Shown: positions 18,078-27,907, numbered from the stretch's first letter. The stretch is 64,000 nt of DNA from Stenotrophomonas sp. BIO128-Bstrain (GCF_030128875.1 NZ_CP124620.1:62001-126000), one strand, 5' to 3'. Translations and numbers: made by a program. The notes: generated by a model not told the origin, from the sequence alone.

Positions 18078-18455
18078 ATGCGTAACCGACGATTTGTGAA
18101 CATTCTGGCGATGGTCGGCGGTGCCGTCCTTGCGCTGTACGCGGTGCTGATCCTGACGATCGCAACGACGGGAAATGTTACGCAGGGTCGCGCAGCACTG
18201 GCGTGTGGCGGGGCAGGGCTGCTGCTTGTCGCGGCGCCGTTGCTGGCCCTGCCATTCTTCCCGCGTTTTGCAAGGGCGCTCGCGCTGCTGGCGTTGGTCA
18301 GTTTCGCAGTGCTCGCGGGCTGGCTCGCGTTCTGGCCCCAGCCGACCATCACGCCTGATCCGCTCGTTCGGACGGCGGTAGTGGCGTTTGCGGTGTTGGT
18401 TGCCGGTCGCATCTATCTGGTACGCCGCCGCCGACCCTCGGGTCATCAGCCCTGA
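18078..18455 (+). CDS. Small inner-membrane protein of unknown function
   Basis: A 125-residue protein that I do not recognise. Four hydrophobic helices are visible: about residues 7-29 ('ILAMVGGAVLALYAVLILTI'), 40-57, 62-80 and 90-110. The termini are basic, including 'RRRRPSG' near the end. The ATG at 18078 is preferred; a GTG at 18069 would add three residues. The stop codon lies in the first copy of a triple decamer repeat. It stands alone between the LysR gene and frmR, and nothing in the context suggests a role. Confidence 0.6.
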   Translation: MRNRRFVNILAMVGGAVLALYAVLILTIATTGNVTQGRAALACGGAGLLLVAAPLLALPFFPRFARALALLALVSFAVLAGWLAFWPQPTITPDPLVRTAVVAFAVLVAGRIYLVRRRRPSGHQP

Positions 18456-18474
18456 TCAGCCCTGATCAGCCCTG
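18445..18474. repeat. Three tandem copies of a decamer
   Basis: ATCAGCCCTG occurs three times in direct tandem. The first copy overlaps the stop codon of the small membrane protein, so slippage here could alter the protein's end. Confidence 0.85.
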
Positions 18475-18512
18475 CTGCGGAACCCACCGCGAAGGGGATT
18501 CCGTGGATGCTG

Positions 18513-18531
18513 TATACTCACCCCCAGTATA
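18513..18531. promoter_or_regulatory. Probable FrmR operator
   Basis: TATACT and AGTATA form a perfect 6-bp inverted repeat around the C-rich spacer CACCCCC, 20 bases upstream of the frmR start. CsoR/RcnR/FrmR-family repressors bind A/T-rich inverted repeats flanking a G/C tract, so this is very likely the autoregulatory operator of frmRAB. Confidence 0.82.
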
Positions 18532-18551
18532 GTTAACCGGCCTTTTGCCCC

Positions 18552-19992
<1,441 letters not shown>

Positions 19993-20040
19993 GCTACCAC
20001 GGGCGGCGCGCGATCCGCGCCGCCCCTACGGAGAATCCCC

Positions 20041-20871
20041 ATGGAACGCATCGAACACCGCGCCGCGTCCGGCGGTTGGCAGGACGTGTACAGCCATGCC
20101 TCGCAGGTGCTGGGCTGCGAGATGAATGTCGCCGTCTACCTGCCGCCGCAGGCGGCCACGCAGAAGCTGCCGGTGCTGTACTGGCTGAGCGGGCTGACCT
20201 GCAACGAACAGAACTTCATCACCAAGGCCGGCGCGCAGCGCTATGCCGCCGAGCACGGCGTGATCCTGGTCGCGCCGGACACCAGCCCGCGCGGCGATGA
20301 CGTCGCCGATGCCGAAGGCTACGACCTGGGCAAGGGCGCTGGTTTCTATCTGAACGCCACCGAGCAGCCGTGGGCGGCGCACTACCGCATGTACGACTAC
20401 GTGGTGGACGAACTGCCGGCCCTGATCGACGCGCATTTCCCGACCACCGGCGCGCGCGGCATCAGCGGCCACTCGATGGGGGGCCACGGTGCGCTGGTGA
20501 TCGCCCTCAAGAACCCCGGTCGCTACAAGAGTGTGTCGGCGTTTTCGCCGATCGTCGCGCCGACACGCGTGCCGTGGGGCCAGAAAGCGTTCACTGCCTA
20601 CCTGGGCGAGGACCGCGCCAGCTGGGCGGCCTGGGATGCCAGCGAACTGGTGGTCACGGCCACCGAGCGCCTGCCATTGCTGGTCGACCAGGGCGGTGGC
20701 GATGAGTTCCTCGACAACCAGCTGCAGCCGCAATGGCTGCAGGCCGCCTGCACGGCGGCCGGTCATCCGCTGACGTTGCGCCTGCAGCCCGGTTACGACC
20801 ACAGCTACTACTTCATCAGCAGCTTCATCGGCGAGCACATCGCACATCACGCCAAGGCGCTGTACGCCTGA
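20041..20871 (+). CDS. frmB: S-formylglutathione hydrolase
   Basis: Hydrolyses S-formylglutathione to formate and glutathione, the last step of the pathway. A 276-residue esterase-D-type alpha/beta hydrolase with nucleophile Ser145 in 'SGHSMGGHGAL', the signature 'YWLSGLTCNEQNFITKAGAQ', and acid/base residues in 'DEFLD' and 'GYDHSYYFI'. The start is ATG 20041, preceded by a clear GGAGA ribosome binding site. The gap to frmA is 48 bases, consistent with one frmRAB transcript. Confidence 0.95.
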   Translation: MERIEHRAASGGWQDVYSHASQVLGCEMNVAVYLPPQAATQKLPVLYWLSGLTCNEQNFITKAGAQRYAAEHGVILVAPDTSPRGDDVADAEGYDLGKGAGFYLNATEQPWAAHYRMYDYVVDELPALIDAHFPTTGARGISGHSMGGHGALVIALKNPGRYKSVSAFSPIVAPTRVPWGQKAFTAYLGEDRASWAAWDASELVVTATERLPLLVDQGGGDEFLDNQLQPQWLQAACTAAGHPLTLRLQPGYDHSYYFISSFIGEHIAHHAKALYA

Positions 20872-20991
20872 GGCACACCGGTGGACCCGCCGCTGGGCGG
20901 CGGCAACGCGCGCCGAACCGGGCCGGGCAAGGGGCCCGGCACGGCCCGGGGGTGCGCGCCTGGGCCTGGCACCTCACTCGGCGTGCCCCGC

Positions 20992-21444
20992 TCAGGTCTC
21001 GCCACCGCGCACTTCCACCAGCACCGGGCACGGCGCATGGTCCACCGTCCATTGCCCGACCGAGCGGTCCAGCAGGCGCTCCATCCGTGACAGGTGGCGG
21101 TGGCCGATGACGATCAGGTCGCAGCCGTGCTGGCGGGCATGGTCGCAGATCACCTGCGCCGGTTCGCCGGCCGGGTGATGCCCGAGGCCATCGATGCCGC
21201 GCTCGCGAAGGCGGCCGAGCGCGTTGGAAAGCAGCTGTTCGGCCTGGTGGACCTGGGCGTCGGCGGCCGGATACTCGGCGTGCTCGGCACGGGGCGCGTC
21301 GTCGGCCAGCGCGAAGGCCGGGTCAAGCACGCACAGCAGGTGCAGGCGCGAGGCAGGGCCGGCCAATGAGGCCGCCAGCTCCAGTACCTGCGCATGCTGG
21401 GGGCCGCCATCCAGGGCAACGAGGATCTTGGTGAACATCGGCAT
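20992..21444 (-). CDS. Universal stress protein (UspA family)
   Basis: A 150-residue single-domain Usp. The N-terminal strand is 'ILVALDGGPQHAQVLELAASLA' and the ATP-binding stretch near the C-terminus 'GHRHLSRMERLLDRSVGQ' resembles the G-x2-G-x9-G-(S/T) motif in spacing. It is followed by 'VDHAPCPVLVEV'. Such proteins support survival under stress. The start is ATG 21444; 'MFTKIL' two codons later is equally possible. It is divergent from a LysR regulator, and the LysR palindrome at 21515 lies in the shared promoter region. Confidence 0.85.
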   Translation of the reverse strand: MPMFTKILVALDGGPQHAQVLELAASLAGPASRLHLLCVLDPAFALADDAPRAEHAEYPAADAQVHQAEQLLSNALGRLRERGIDGLGHHPAGEPAQVICDHARQHGCDLIVIGHRHLSRMERLLDRSVGQWTVDHAPCPVLVEVRGGET

Positions 21445-21514
21445 TCTCGGAAGAGGGGCCGCTAGGGTCGCCTACTGCCCGCACTGGACCCATACCGTGT
21501 GCCGCAGGCGAGTA

Positions 21515-21529
21515 GTGCGTGCAACGCAC
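21515..21529. promoter_or_regulatory. LysR-type box upstream of the LysR gene (copy 1)
   Basis: GTGCG-N5-CGCAC is a perfect palindrome containing the LysR T-N11-A core. It lies 64 bases before the LysR start and 71 bases before the universal stress protein start. The same half-sites with the same spacing recur before the efflux operon at 22543. Confidence 0.65.
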
Positions 21530-21592
21530 GAATAGGGGGTTTGGAGTGCAGTAAAGTCACCGCCACACGTTGAAGGTGATACTGCCGTGACC

Positions 21593-22501
21593 ATGCCCGA
21601 TCTGAACTTGCTCATCGCCCTGGATGCCCTGATCGAGGAGGGCAGCGTCGTGGGTGCGGCGCGGCGGATGAACCTCAGTGCCCCGGCGATGAGCCGCACC
21701 CTGGGCCGCATCCGCGAGGCGCTCGGCGATCCGGTGCTGGTCCGTGCCGGCCGCGGGCTGGCTCCGACCCCGCGCGCGCTGCAGCTGCGCGAGCAGGTGC
21801 GTGGGGTGATCGAGCAGGCACACCTGGTGTTCAACGCCGGCCGCGAGGTCGACATGATGACGCTGGAACGCACCTTCAGCATCCGCGCCAATGATGTGTT
21901 CGTCGGCACCTACGGTGGGCGGATGCGCGAACTGTTCAAGGCGCAGGCGCCGTGTTCGGTGCTGCGCTTCGTCCCCGAGGGCGATGGTGATGACGACGCG
22001 ATGGAGCAGGGCCGGATCGATCTGCACATCAGCGCCGCCGGCAAACTCAGTGCCGATACCAAGGTGCAGAACCTGTTCAGCACCTCGTTCTTCGGTGCCG
22101 CGCACGAGGCCCACCCGATCTTCGCCGGGGAGATCACCGCCGAGCGCTTCGTGGCCTTCGACCACATTGCCGTATCGCGTCGTGGCCGTTGGTATGGCCC
22201 GATCGATGAGGATCTGGAGGCGCTGGGCCTGAGCCGGCGGGTCGCGCAGATCATGCCGACCTTCCACTCGGCGATCTTCGCCGCAGCCGATTCGGACCTG
22301 ATCCTGCCGCAGATGCCCAGTGTGATGCTGGCCCGGCTGGAACGCCTCGGGGTTCCGCTGCGCCTGTTCGAGCTGCCGATTCCGGTGCGTAGCGCGATTG
22401 TCGTGCAGGCATGGCATCCCCGCCTGGACAGCGACCTGGCGCATCGCTGGCTGCGCCGCAGCATCAAGGCGATGTGCGACGCGGAGCCCACGCAGGCCTG
22501 A
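21593..22501 (+). CDS. LysR family transcriptional regulator (NodD-like subgroup)
   Basis: A 302-residue regulator. The DNA-binding domain ('LLIALDALIEEGSVVGAARRMNLSAPAMSRTLGRIREALGDPVLVRAGRG') covers about residues 5-55; the effector domain follows, with 'ERTFSIRANDVFVGTYGG' and 'FHSAIFAAADSDLILPQMP'. ATG 21593 is preferred over a GTG six bases upstream. It directly precedes a tripartite efflux operon on the same strand. Matching palindromes in its own promoter and that of the pump suggest autoregulation and control of the pump. Confidence 0.88.
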   Translation: MPDLNLLIALDALIEEGSVVGAARRMNLSAPAMSRTLGRIREALGDPVLVRAGRGLAPTPRALQLREQVRGVIEQAHLVFNAGREVDMMTLERTFSIRANDVFVGTYGGRMRELFKAQAPCSVLRFVPEGDGDDDAMEQGRIDLHISAAGKLSADTKVQNLFSTSFFGAAHEAHPIFAGEITAERFVAFDHIAVSRRGRWYGPIDEDLEALGLSRRVAQIMPTFHSAIFAAADSDLILPQMPSVMLARLERLGVPLRLFELPIPVRSAIVVQAWHPRLDSDLAHRWLRRSIKAMCDAEPTQA

Positions 22502-22542
22502 CCGGCAACGGCCAGGTCCACCCGCAAGGCGACCGGCGAGGC

Positions 22543-22557
22543 GTGCGCGTGACGCAC
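22543..22557. promoter_or_regulatory. LysR-type box upstream of the efflux operon (copy 2)
   Basis: GTGCG-N5-CGCAC, extended by GC/GC on the outer side to an 8-bp arm palindrome (22540-22560), lies 125 bases upstream of the MFS gene. It has the same half-sites and spacer length as the copy at 21515. Confidence 0.62.
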
Positions 22558-22681
22558 GCCAGCGATGGCCGACGCAGCATTTTTCGCAACATCGGCCCTG
22601 CCTAGACTGCCGCTCCCCGTCGTGGAGTGGCCTCATGTCCCTGTTGTTCCCACTGCCCCATCCGCCCGCCGGCGGTGCACG

Positions 22682-24223
22682 ATGACTGCCGTGCCCGCGC
22701 CGCTGCCGATGGCGACTGCTGCACCGGCTGCACTGCCGGCGCAGACGGCGTTCGGCCTGCGCCTGGTGGTCGGCCTGTGCGGTGTGTTGTTGGCCGTGCT
22801 GATCTCGGGCATCAACGAAAACGTCACCAAGGTAGCGCTGGCCGACATCCGGGGCGCGATGGGCTTCAGCGTCGATGACGGCAGCTGGATCATCGCGCTG
22901 TACACGGCGATGTCGGTCAGTGCGATGGCGTTCGCACCGTGGTGTGCGGTGACCTTCTCGCTGCGCCGCTTTGCGATGGTGATGATCGGCGCCTTCATGG
23001 TGCTGGGCGTGGTGTGCCCGTTCGCGCCGGACCTGCCCTCGTTCATGATCCTGCGTGCGCTGCAGGGCCTGGCCGGTGGGGCGCTGCCGCCGCTGCTGAT
23101 GAGTGTGGCGCTGCGTTTCCTGCCGCCGGGCATCAAGTTGTACGGCCTGGCCGGTTACGCACTGACCGCGACCTTCGGGCCGAGCCTGGGCACGCCGATG
23201 GCGGCCCTGTGGGTGGAGTTCGTGGGCTGGCAGTGGGCGTTCTGGCAGATCGTGCCGTGGTGCCTGGCCGCGCTGGGCATGGTGGCCTGGGGGCTGCCAC
23301 AGGATCCACTGCGTCTTGAACGGTTCGCGCAGTTCAACGGTGTCGGCCTGGCACTCGGGTTTCCGGCGCTGGTGATGCTGGTGATCGGGCTGGTGCAGGG
23401 CCCGCGCCTGGAGTGGTTCGCCTCGCCGTTGATCTGCCTGCTGCTCGGTGGCGGCAGCGGACTGCTGGCGTTGTTCCTCTACAACGAATGGTCGCACCCG
23501 CTGCCGTTCTTCAAGCTGCAGTTGCTGGCCAACCGCAATCTGAGCTACGCCCTGATCACGCTGGGTGGCGTGCTGTTCGTGCTGCTGGCGGTGATCATGA
23601 TTCCCTCCAGCTTCCTTGCCAAAGTGCAGGGGTACCGACCGCTGCAGACCGCGCCGATGCTGCTGTGGGTCGCGCTGCCGCAGCTGATTGCATTGCCGCT
23701 GGTGGCCACCCTGCTCAACCAGCGCCGGGTGGACAGCCGCTGGGTGCAGGCGATCGGCCTGGGCCTGCTGGCACTGGCCTGCGGCCTCGGTGCGCAGCTG
23801 ACCACCGAGTGGCACCGCGACAACTTCGCATGGCTGCAGGTGATCCAGATCATCGCCCAGCCGATGGCGGTGCTGCCGTTGCTGCTGCTGGCCACCGGCA
23901 GCCTGGCGCCGACCGATGGCCCGTTCGCCTCGGCGTGGTTCAACACGGTCAAAGGGTTTGCCGCGGTGCTTGCCGGCGGCGTACTCGAGGCGGTCACCAC
24001 CGTGCGCAGCCACCTGCATTCGACCGTGCTGGTCGACCGGATCGGCAACGCGCCCTGGCTCGACGCCAGCACCGCGCCAGGGTTGGGTGCTCGCCTGCAC
24101 GCGCAGGTGGTGGCGCTGACCTCGGCCGATCTCTATCTCATCGTGGCGTGGGTGGCGGTGGCGCTGATCGCGCTGATTCCGTGGTTGCCCACACGCATCC
24201 ATCCGCCACGTGCCGTGGCTTGA
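22682..24223 (+). CDS. DHA2 family (EmrB/QacA-like) MFS efflux transporter
   Basis: A 513-residue inner-membrane proton antiporter with about fourteen hydrophobic segments. The N-terminal part shows the 'INENVTKVALADIRGAMGFS' and 'DDGSWIIALYTAMSVSAMAF' blocks of the EmrB group. 'LRALQGLAGGALPPLLM' and 'GPSLGTPMAALWVEFVGWQWAFW' are also typical. It probably exports hydrophobic drugs or natural products across the cell envelope together with the two downstream gene products. The start is ATG 22682; longer in-frame forms run into the promoter. The following HlyD-like gene begins 17 bases after the stop. Confidence 0.9.
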   Translation: MTAVPAPLPMATAAPAALPAQTAFGLRLVVGLCGVLLAVLISGINENVTKVALADIRGAMGFSVDDGSWIIALYTAMSVSAMAFAPWCAVTFSLRRFAMVMIGAFMVLGVVCPFAPDLPSFMILRALQGLAGGALPPLLMSVALRFLPPGIKLYGLAGYALTATFGPSLGTPMAALWVEFVGWQWAFWQIVPWCLAALGMVAWGLPQDPLRLERFAQFNGVGLALGFPALVMLVIGLVQGPRLEWFASPLICLLLGGGSGLLALFLYNEWSHPLPFFKLQLLANRNLSYALITLGGVLFVLLAVIMIPSSFLAKVQGYRPLQTAPMLLWVALPQLIALPLVATLLNQRRVDSRWVQAIGLGLLALACGLGAQLTTEWHRDNFAWLQVIQIIAQPMAVLPLLLLATGSLAPTDGPFASAWFNTVKGFAAVLAGGVLEAVTTVRSHLHSTVLVDRIGNAPWLDASTAPGLGARLHAQVVALTSADLYLIVAWVAVALIALIPWLPTRIHPPRAVA

Positions 24224-24240
24224 ATCCAAGGAACTCCCCC

Positions 24241-25296
24241 GTGTCCCTGCATCGCAACTCCGTTCCCTTCGTCATCGCCGCCGGCCTGCTGCTGTTCGCT
24301 GGCGGTGCCTGGTGGCTGCTGCGCGACGGCCGCCATCAAACCACCAACAATGCCTATGTCACCGCGGACTTCACCGTGGTCGCGCCGAAGATCGCTGGCT
24401 TCGTCAGCGAGGTCCGCGTGCAGGACAACCAGAGAGTCAAGGCGGGCGATGTGCTCGCACGCATCGATGACCGCGATTACCAGGTCGCGCTGGCCACGGC
24501 CCGGGCGGATCTTGCCAATGCGCGGGCGCAACTGGCCAGCGCGCAGGCCGCACTGGCGCAGCAGGGCTCGGTGATCGACCAGGCCCAGGCCGGTGTGGAT
24601 GTCAGTCGCGCCGAACTCCGTCTCGCCCAAGCCGATCAACGCCGTTACCAGGCCTTGGCCAGTGATGGCGCAGGCACCGTGCAGAACGCGCAGCAGGCGC
24701 AGTCGCGCCAGGCCGTGGCCGGTGCGCACCTGCAGCAGGGCACCGCTGCCGTACTCAATGCGCGCCAACGCATCGCGCTGCTGAGCGCCAGCGTGCAGTC
24801 CGCGCAGGCCGCCGTGCAGCGGGCTGAAGCCGCGCAGGCCCGAGCCGAACTGGATCTGTCGCACACCGAGCTGCGTGCGCCGATCGATGGCATGGTCGGC
24901 CGCCGCGCCGTACGCGTGGGCGCTTACCTCACCCCGGGCACGCCGGTGCTCGCGGTGGTGCCGCTGCAGCAGGCCTTCGTGGTCGCCAACTTCCAGGAAA
25001 CGCAGATGACCCGGATGCATGCCGGGCAACGTGTGGATGTACAGGTGGATGTGTTCCCCGGCCAGCCGCTGCACGGCCGGATCGACAGCATCGCCCCGGC
25101 CACCGGCGTGACCTTCGCCGCGATCGCGCCGGAGAACGCCACCGGCAACTTCACCAAGGTGGTGCAGCGGATTCCGGTCAAGATCGTGCTCGACGAAGGC
25201 CAGCCGCTGGCGAACAAGCTGCGCGCGGGCATGTCGGTGGAGGCCAGCGTCGACCTGGACAGCGGCCATCGCGGCCTGGAAGGAGAGGGCGCATGA
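24241..25296 (+). CDS. HlyD/EmrA-family periplasmic adaptor
   Basis: A 351-residue membrane-fusion protein. It has one N-terminal membrane anchor (about residues 8-27), a biotinyl-lipoyl-like half domain ('TTNNAYVTADFTVVAPKIAG...RVKAGDVLARID', about 33-78), a long coiled-coil hairpin rich in Ala/Gln (about 85-205), and a beta-barrel domain ('LSHTELRAPIDGMVGRRAV', 'FVVANFQETQMTRMHAGQRV'). It bridges the MFS pump and the outer-membrane channel. The start is GTG 24241. Its stop overlaps the start of the channel gene by 4 bases (ATGA), showing translational coupling. Confidence 0.92.
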   Translation: MSLHRNSVPFVIAAGLLLFAGGAWWLLRDGRHQTTNNAYVTADFTVVAPKIAGFVSEVRVQDNQRVKAGDVLARIDDRDYQVALATARADLANARAQLASAQAALAQQGSVIDQAQAGVDVSRAELRLAQADQRRYQALASDGAGTVQNAQQAQSRQAVAGAHLQQGTAAVLNARQRIALLSASVQSAQAAVQRAEAAQARAELDLSHTELRAPIDGMVGRRAVRVGAYLTPGTPVLAVVPLQQAFVVANFQETQMTRMHAGQRVDVQVDVFPGQPLHGRIDSIAPATGVTFAAIAPENATGNFTKVVQRIPVKIVLDEGQPLANKLRAGMSVEASVDLDSGHRGLEGEGA

Positions 25297-26708
25297 CCGG
25301 CAAGGCAGCGTGGCGCGCGCTTTCGCTGGGCGCGCTGTGTGCGGCCTTGACGGCCTGCACGCTGGGCCCCGACTTTGTGCGCCCGACCGCGCAGCTACCC
25401 GCCGGCTGGCAGGGCGCTGCGGTCAGCGCGGACGCCCTGGCCAGCGATGCACAGTGGTGGGCCGGCTTCGAGGATCCCACCCTGGCCGCGTTGGCCGCGC
25501 AGGCGCTGCAGGCCAACCTGGACATCCAGCTGGCCGCCAACCGCGTGCAGCAGAGCCGTGCCGCGCGCGGCGTCATCGCCGCCGACCGCGCGCCCGCGGT
25601 GAGTGCCAGCGCCAGCGGCGTGCGCGCACGCAACAGCGAAATGGGCCTCAACGATCCGTCAGGCAACGGCGGGCGGGAGGATTACGGCCTGTTCCAGGCC
25701 GGTGTCGGCATGAGCTGGGAGCTGGACCTGTGGGGCCGCGTGCGGCGCCAGGTGGAGGCAGCCGACGCGCGCATCCAGATAGCCGATGAGGACGCCCATG
25801 CGGTGCAGACCGCCGTGCTGGCCGAAACCGCACGTGACTACCTGCAGCTGCGTGCGACCCGCCAGCTGTTGGCCATTACCGAGGACAACCTGCGCATTGC
25901 ACGCGACATCGCGCGATTGACCCGCGTCCGTCAAACGCAGGGCGTGGCCAGCACCCTGCAGGTGGCCAGTGCCGCCGCCCAGGTGGCGGCGCTGGAGGCC
26001 CGTCTAGTGCCGTTGCGGCATCGCGATGCTCAGTTGCGCAACGCACTGGCGATGCTGCTTGGCTACCCCCCGAGAACGCTGGATGCAGACCTTGCCGACA
26101 TCCGCCGCGACTGGCCGGCATTGCCCACTATGGCCACCGGACTGCCCAGCGAGCTGGCCGAGCGCCGCCCGGACATCCGGCGCGCCGAAGCGGCCTTGCA
26201 TGCGGCCACCGCCTCGATCGGCGTGGCCAAGGCCAGCTTCCTGCCACGGATCACCCTCAACGGCGACATCGGCTACCAGGCGCAGCAGCTGGACGATCTG
26301 GATGGCTGGAACGCGCATCGCTTCAGCATCGGGCCGTCGATCAGCCTGCCGATCTTCCAGGGCGGCCGGCTCAAGGCCAACCTCGCGCTGAGCCGGCTGC
26401 AGCAGCAGCAGGCGGGGCTGCAGTTCCAGCGCACCGTGCTGCAGGCCTGGCACGAAGTAGACGATGCGATCGATGGCTACGCCGCCGAGCAGCAGCGCGG
26501 GGCCGCGCTGCAGGTTGCGGTGGACCAGAGCGAACGCGCGCTGGACGCGGCGCGCCGCCAATACCAGGCGGGTGTGGTGGACATGCTGGACGTGCTTACC
26601 ACCCAGCGCATCGCGCTGGACAACCAGGCCGCGCTGGCCAACAGCCAGGCCACTGCCGCCATCGCCCGGGTGGATCTGTACCGCGCGCTGGGCGGCGGCT
26701 GGCAATGA
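25293..26708 (+). CDS. Outer-membrane efflux lipoprotein (NodT/OprM family)
   Basis: A 471-residue TolC-like channel protein with a lipobox 'LTAC' (about residues 20-23). The opening 'CTLGPDFVRPTAQLPAGW' is characteristic of the NodT/RND-type outer-membrane factor family. Two outer-membrane efflux repeats follow (about 60-245 and 275-465), with 'ERRPDIRRAEAALHAATASIGVAKASFLP' at the start of the second. It forms the exit duct of the three-component pump encoded with the two upstream genes. Confidence 0.93.
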   Translation: MTGKAAWRALSLGALCAALTACTLGPDFVRPTAQLPAGWQGAAVSADALASDAQWWAGFEDPTLAALAAQALQANLDIQLAANRVQQSRAARGVIAADRAPAVSASASGVRARNSEMGLNDPSGNGGREDYGLFQAGVGMSWELDLWGRVRRQVEAADARIQIADEDAHAVQTAVLAETARDYLQLRATRQLLAITEDNLRIARDIARLTRVRQTQGVASTLQVASAAAQVAALEARLVPLRHRDAQLRNALAMLLGYPPRTLDADLADIRRDWPALPTMATGLPSELAERRPDIRRAEAALHAATASIGVAKASFLPRITLNGDIGYQAQQLDDLDGWNAHRFSIGPSISLPIFQGGRLKANLALSRLQQQQAGLQFQRTVLQAWHEVDDAIDGYAAEQQRGAALQVAVDQSERALDAARRQYQAGVVDMLDVLTTQRIALDNQAALANSQATAAIARVDLYRALGGGWQ

Positions 26709-26750
26709 CATGGAAACGCCGGGCCATGTGCTGCGGACCCGGCGGATACA

Positions 26751-27314
26751 TCAATGCTCCTCCGCCACCTCGCCGTAGAACCAGTATTCCTGCTCCAATC
26801 CGTCATCGTGTTCGGTAGGAGGAATACTGACCTGCACGCCGCGCTCCTGAACGCCTTCGGGCAGGGCGAGTTGCCACTCGTCGGCCAGGCTGCGTGAGGT
26901 GATTGCGGTAACCTGGCCATCCGCTGTGGTGGCCACATGCCCTTGGAAGTAGTCTTCGTCGAGATAGAGGCAGATCTCGCTTGCGAACATGCCTGGCCAA
27001 GCGATGCAGCAGGTCACCCGCACGGCCGCCTGCGAAACAGGGCGTGACTGGATCAGGTTGGTGCATGCGGCAATGAGCGATTGGGCGCAGGCCCGCTGGA
27101 TTTCCCGTGTGGAGGCAGGACCCTCGATCAGGTCGGCACGGGTGGGAATCTTGTAATTCCAGTAGCGGGCTTCATTGCCCAGGGCTTCTGGGGAGGGAAA
27201 TGCACCGCTGAAGGAGCCGGCCCACTGTTGCAGGTTGCGCAGCCGGCGTGGAGCGTCGCGCAGCTTCTTCTTGCCGCGCGTACCCGGCCGGGTGATGGCA
27301 TGATTGTTTCTCAT
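26751..27314 (-). CDS. Uncharacterised protein, possibly DUF3916-like
   Basis: A 187-residue soluble protein without signal or membrane segments. It has a basic N-terminus ('TRGKKKLRDAPRRLRNLQQWA'), then 'YWNYKIPTRADLIEGP...REIQRACAQSLIAACTNLI' and an acidic C-terminus. The 'KIP...T...IQR.CAQ.LI' pattern reminds me of the DUF3916 family, but I could not search for it. The start is placed at ATG 27314, where the conserved-looking part begins; in-frame codons further upstream cross SMAG repeats. Two SMAG elements lie just upstream, so it probably has its own short transcript. Confidence 0.6.
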   Translation of the reverse strand: MRNNHAITRPGTRGKKKLRDAPRRLRNLQQWAGSFSGAFPSPEALGNEARYWNYKIPTRADLIEGPASTREIQRACAQSLIAACTNLIQSRPVSQAAVRVTCCIAWPGMFASEICLYLDEDYFQGHVATTADGQVTAITSRSLADEWQLALPEGVQERGVQVSIPPTEHDDGLEQEYWFYGEVAEEH

Positions 27315-27354
27315 CCCGACAGTGTGCCAGCCGCATGATCGGTGCGCTGGAAAG

Positions 27355-27377
27355 CGCCAACCAAGGTTGGCGTCTAC
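27355..27377 (-). repeat. SMAG repeat, GTAGACGCCAACC subclass
   Basis: On the minus strand: GTAGA, then an 8-bp perfect stem CGCCAACC/GGTTGGCG with a 2-base loop. This is a different SMAG sequence class from the GTAGTGCCGG elements elsewhere in the window. Confidence 0.8.
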
Positions 27378-27421
27378 CGGAGCGTAGCGATCGGGATCGG
27401 GGTGATCGCGACGCCGCGCTG

Positions 27422-27445
27422 GTAGCGCCGGGCCATGCCCGGCGC
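27422..27445 (+). repeat. SMAG repeat, GTAGCGCCGGGC subclass
   Basis: A GTAG head followed by a 9-bp perfect stem GCGCCGGGC/GCCCGGCGC (sharing the head's last G) around CAT. It is located just downstream of the small gene ending at 27457, so it may form its transcript end. Confidence 0.8.
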
Positions 27446-27456
27446 GGACGGATGCC

Positions 27457-27795
27457 TCAACGCACGTTGCGCAGTTCCCAGTGACTGCCGGCCAGCATGC
27501 GCAGGCGCTGCTTGAACACCTCGCTGTCGATGCTGGTGGTGGCGCACAGGTTGATGCGCAGATCATCCTGCGCGCCGGTCACGGTCGCGGCCGGATCGGT
27601 CGCGCCCCACTGCGGATCGACCGCATCGGGATCGTCCTGCTTGGCGCGCCAACGGTCGAACAGCACCGTGGTGCGCAGGGCGTTCTCGAGTTCTTCGGCC
27701 AGCCCGGCCGCACCCTGGGCGCGGAAGGACAGGTCCGGATCGTTGCCGCGCGCCTTGGCCGGATCCGGCAGGCTGATGTCGTAACTAACTGGCAT
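27457..27795 (-). CDS. Small uncharacterised protein
   Basis: A 112-residue acidic protein that I do not recognise. It starts 'MPVSYDISLPDPAKARG' and contains 'GAAGLAEELENALRTTVLFDRWRA' (a predicted helix) and 'DDLRINLCATTSIDSEVFKQRLRMLAG'. There is no signal peptide or membrane segment. The ATG at 27795 has a strong GGAGG ribosome binding site five bases upstream, which fixes the start and supports real expression. It lies 112 bases downstream of the DegV gene on the same strand. Confidence 0.68.
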   Translation of the reverse strand: MPVSYDISLPDPAKARGNDPDLSFRAQGAAGLAEELENALRTTVLFDRWRAKQDDPDAVDPQWGATDPAATVTGAQDDLRINLCATTSIDSEVFKQRLRMLAGSHWELRNVR

Positions 27796-27907
27796 GGTGA
27801 CCTCCATTGAATGCGGCAAGGCTGGCAGAGACGCGGTGGAATCCGCGTGCAGAACCGGCGGCCGTGCCCGGATCGTGGCATGGCCGCTGCAGGGCTGGCC
27901 AGGGTGC

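Noticed and set aside
20881..20960. Very G/C-rich inverted segments after frmB (for example GCCGGGC ... GCCCGGC).
   Set aside because: Several overlapping weak stems without a T-tract; not distinguishable from composition effects.
21557..24229. An 890-codon minus-strand frame opposite the LysR and MFS genes.
   Set aside because: Gln/Arg/His-rich shadow frame with no ribosome binding site or recognisable motif.
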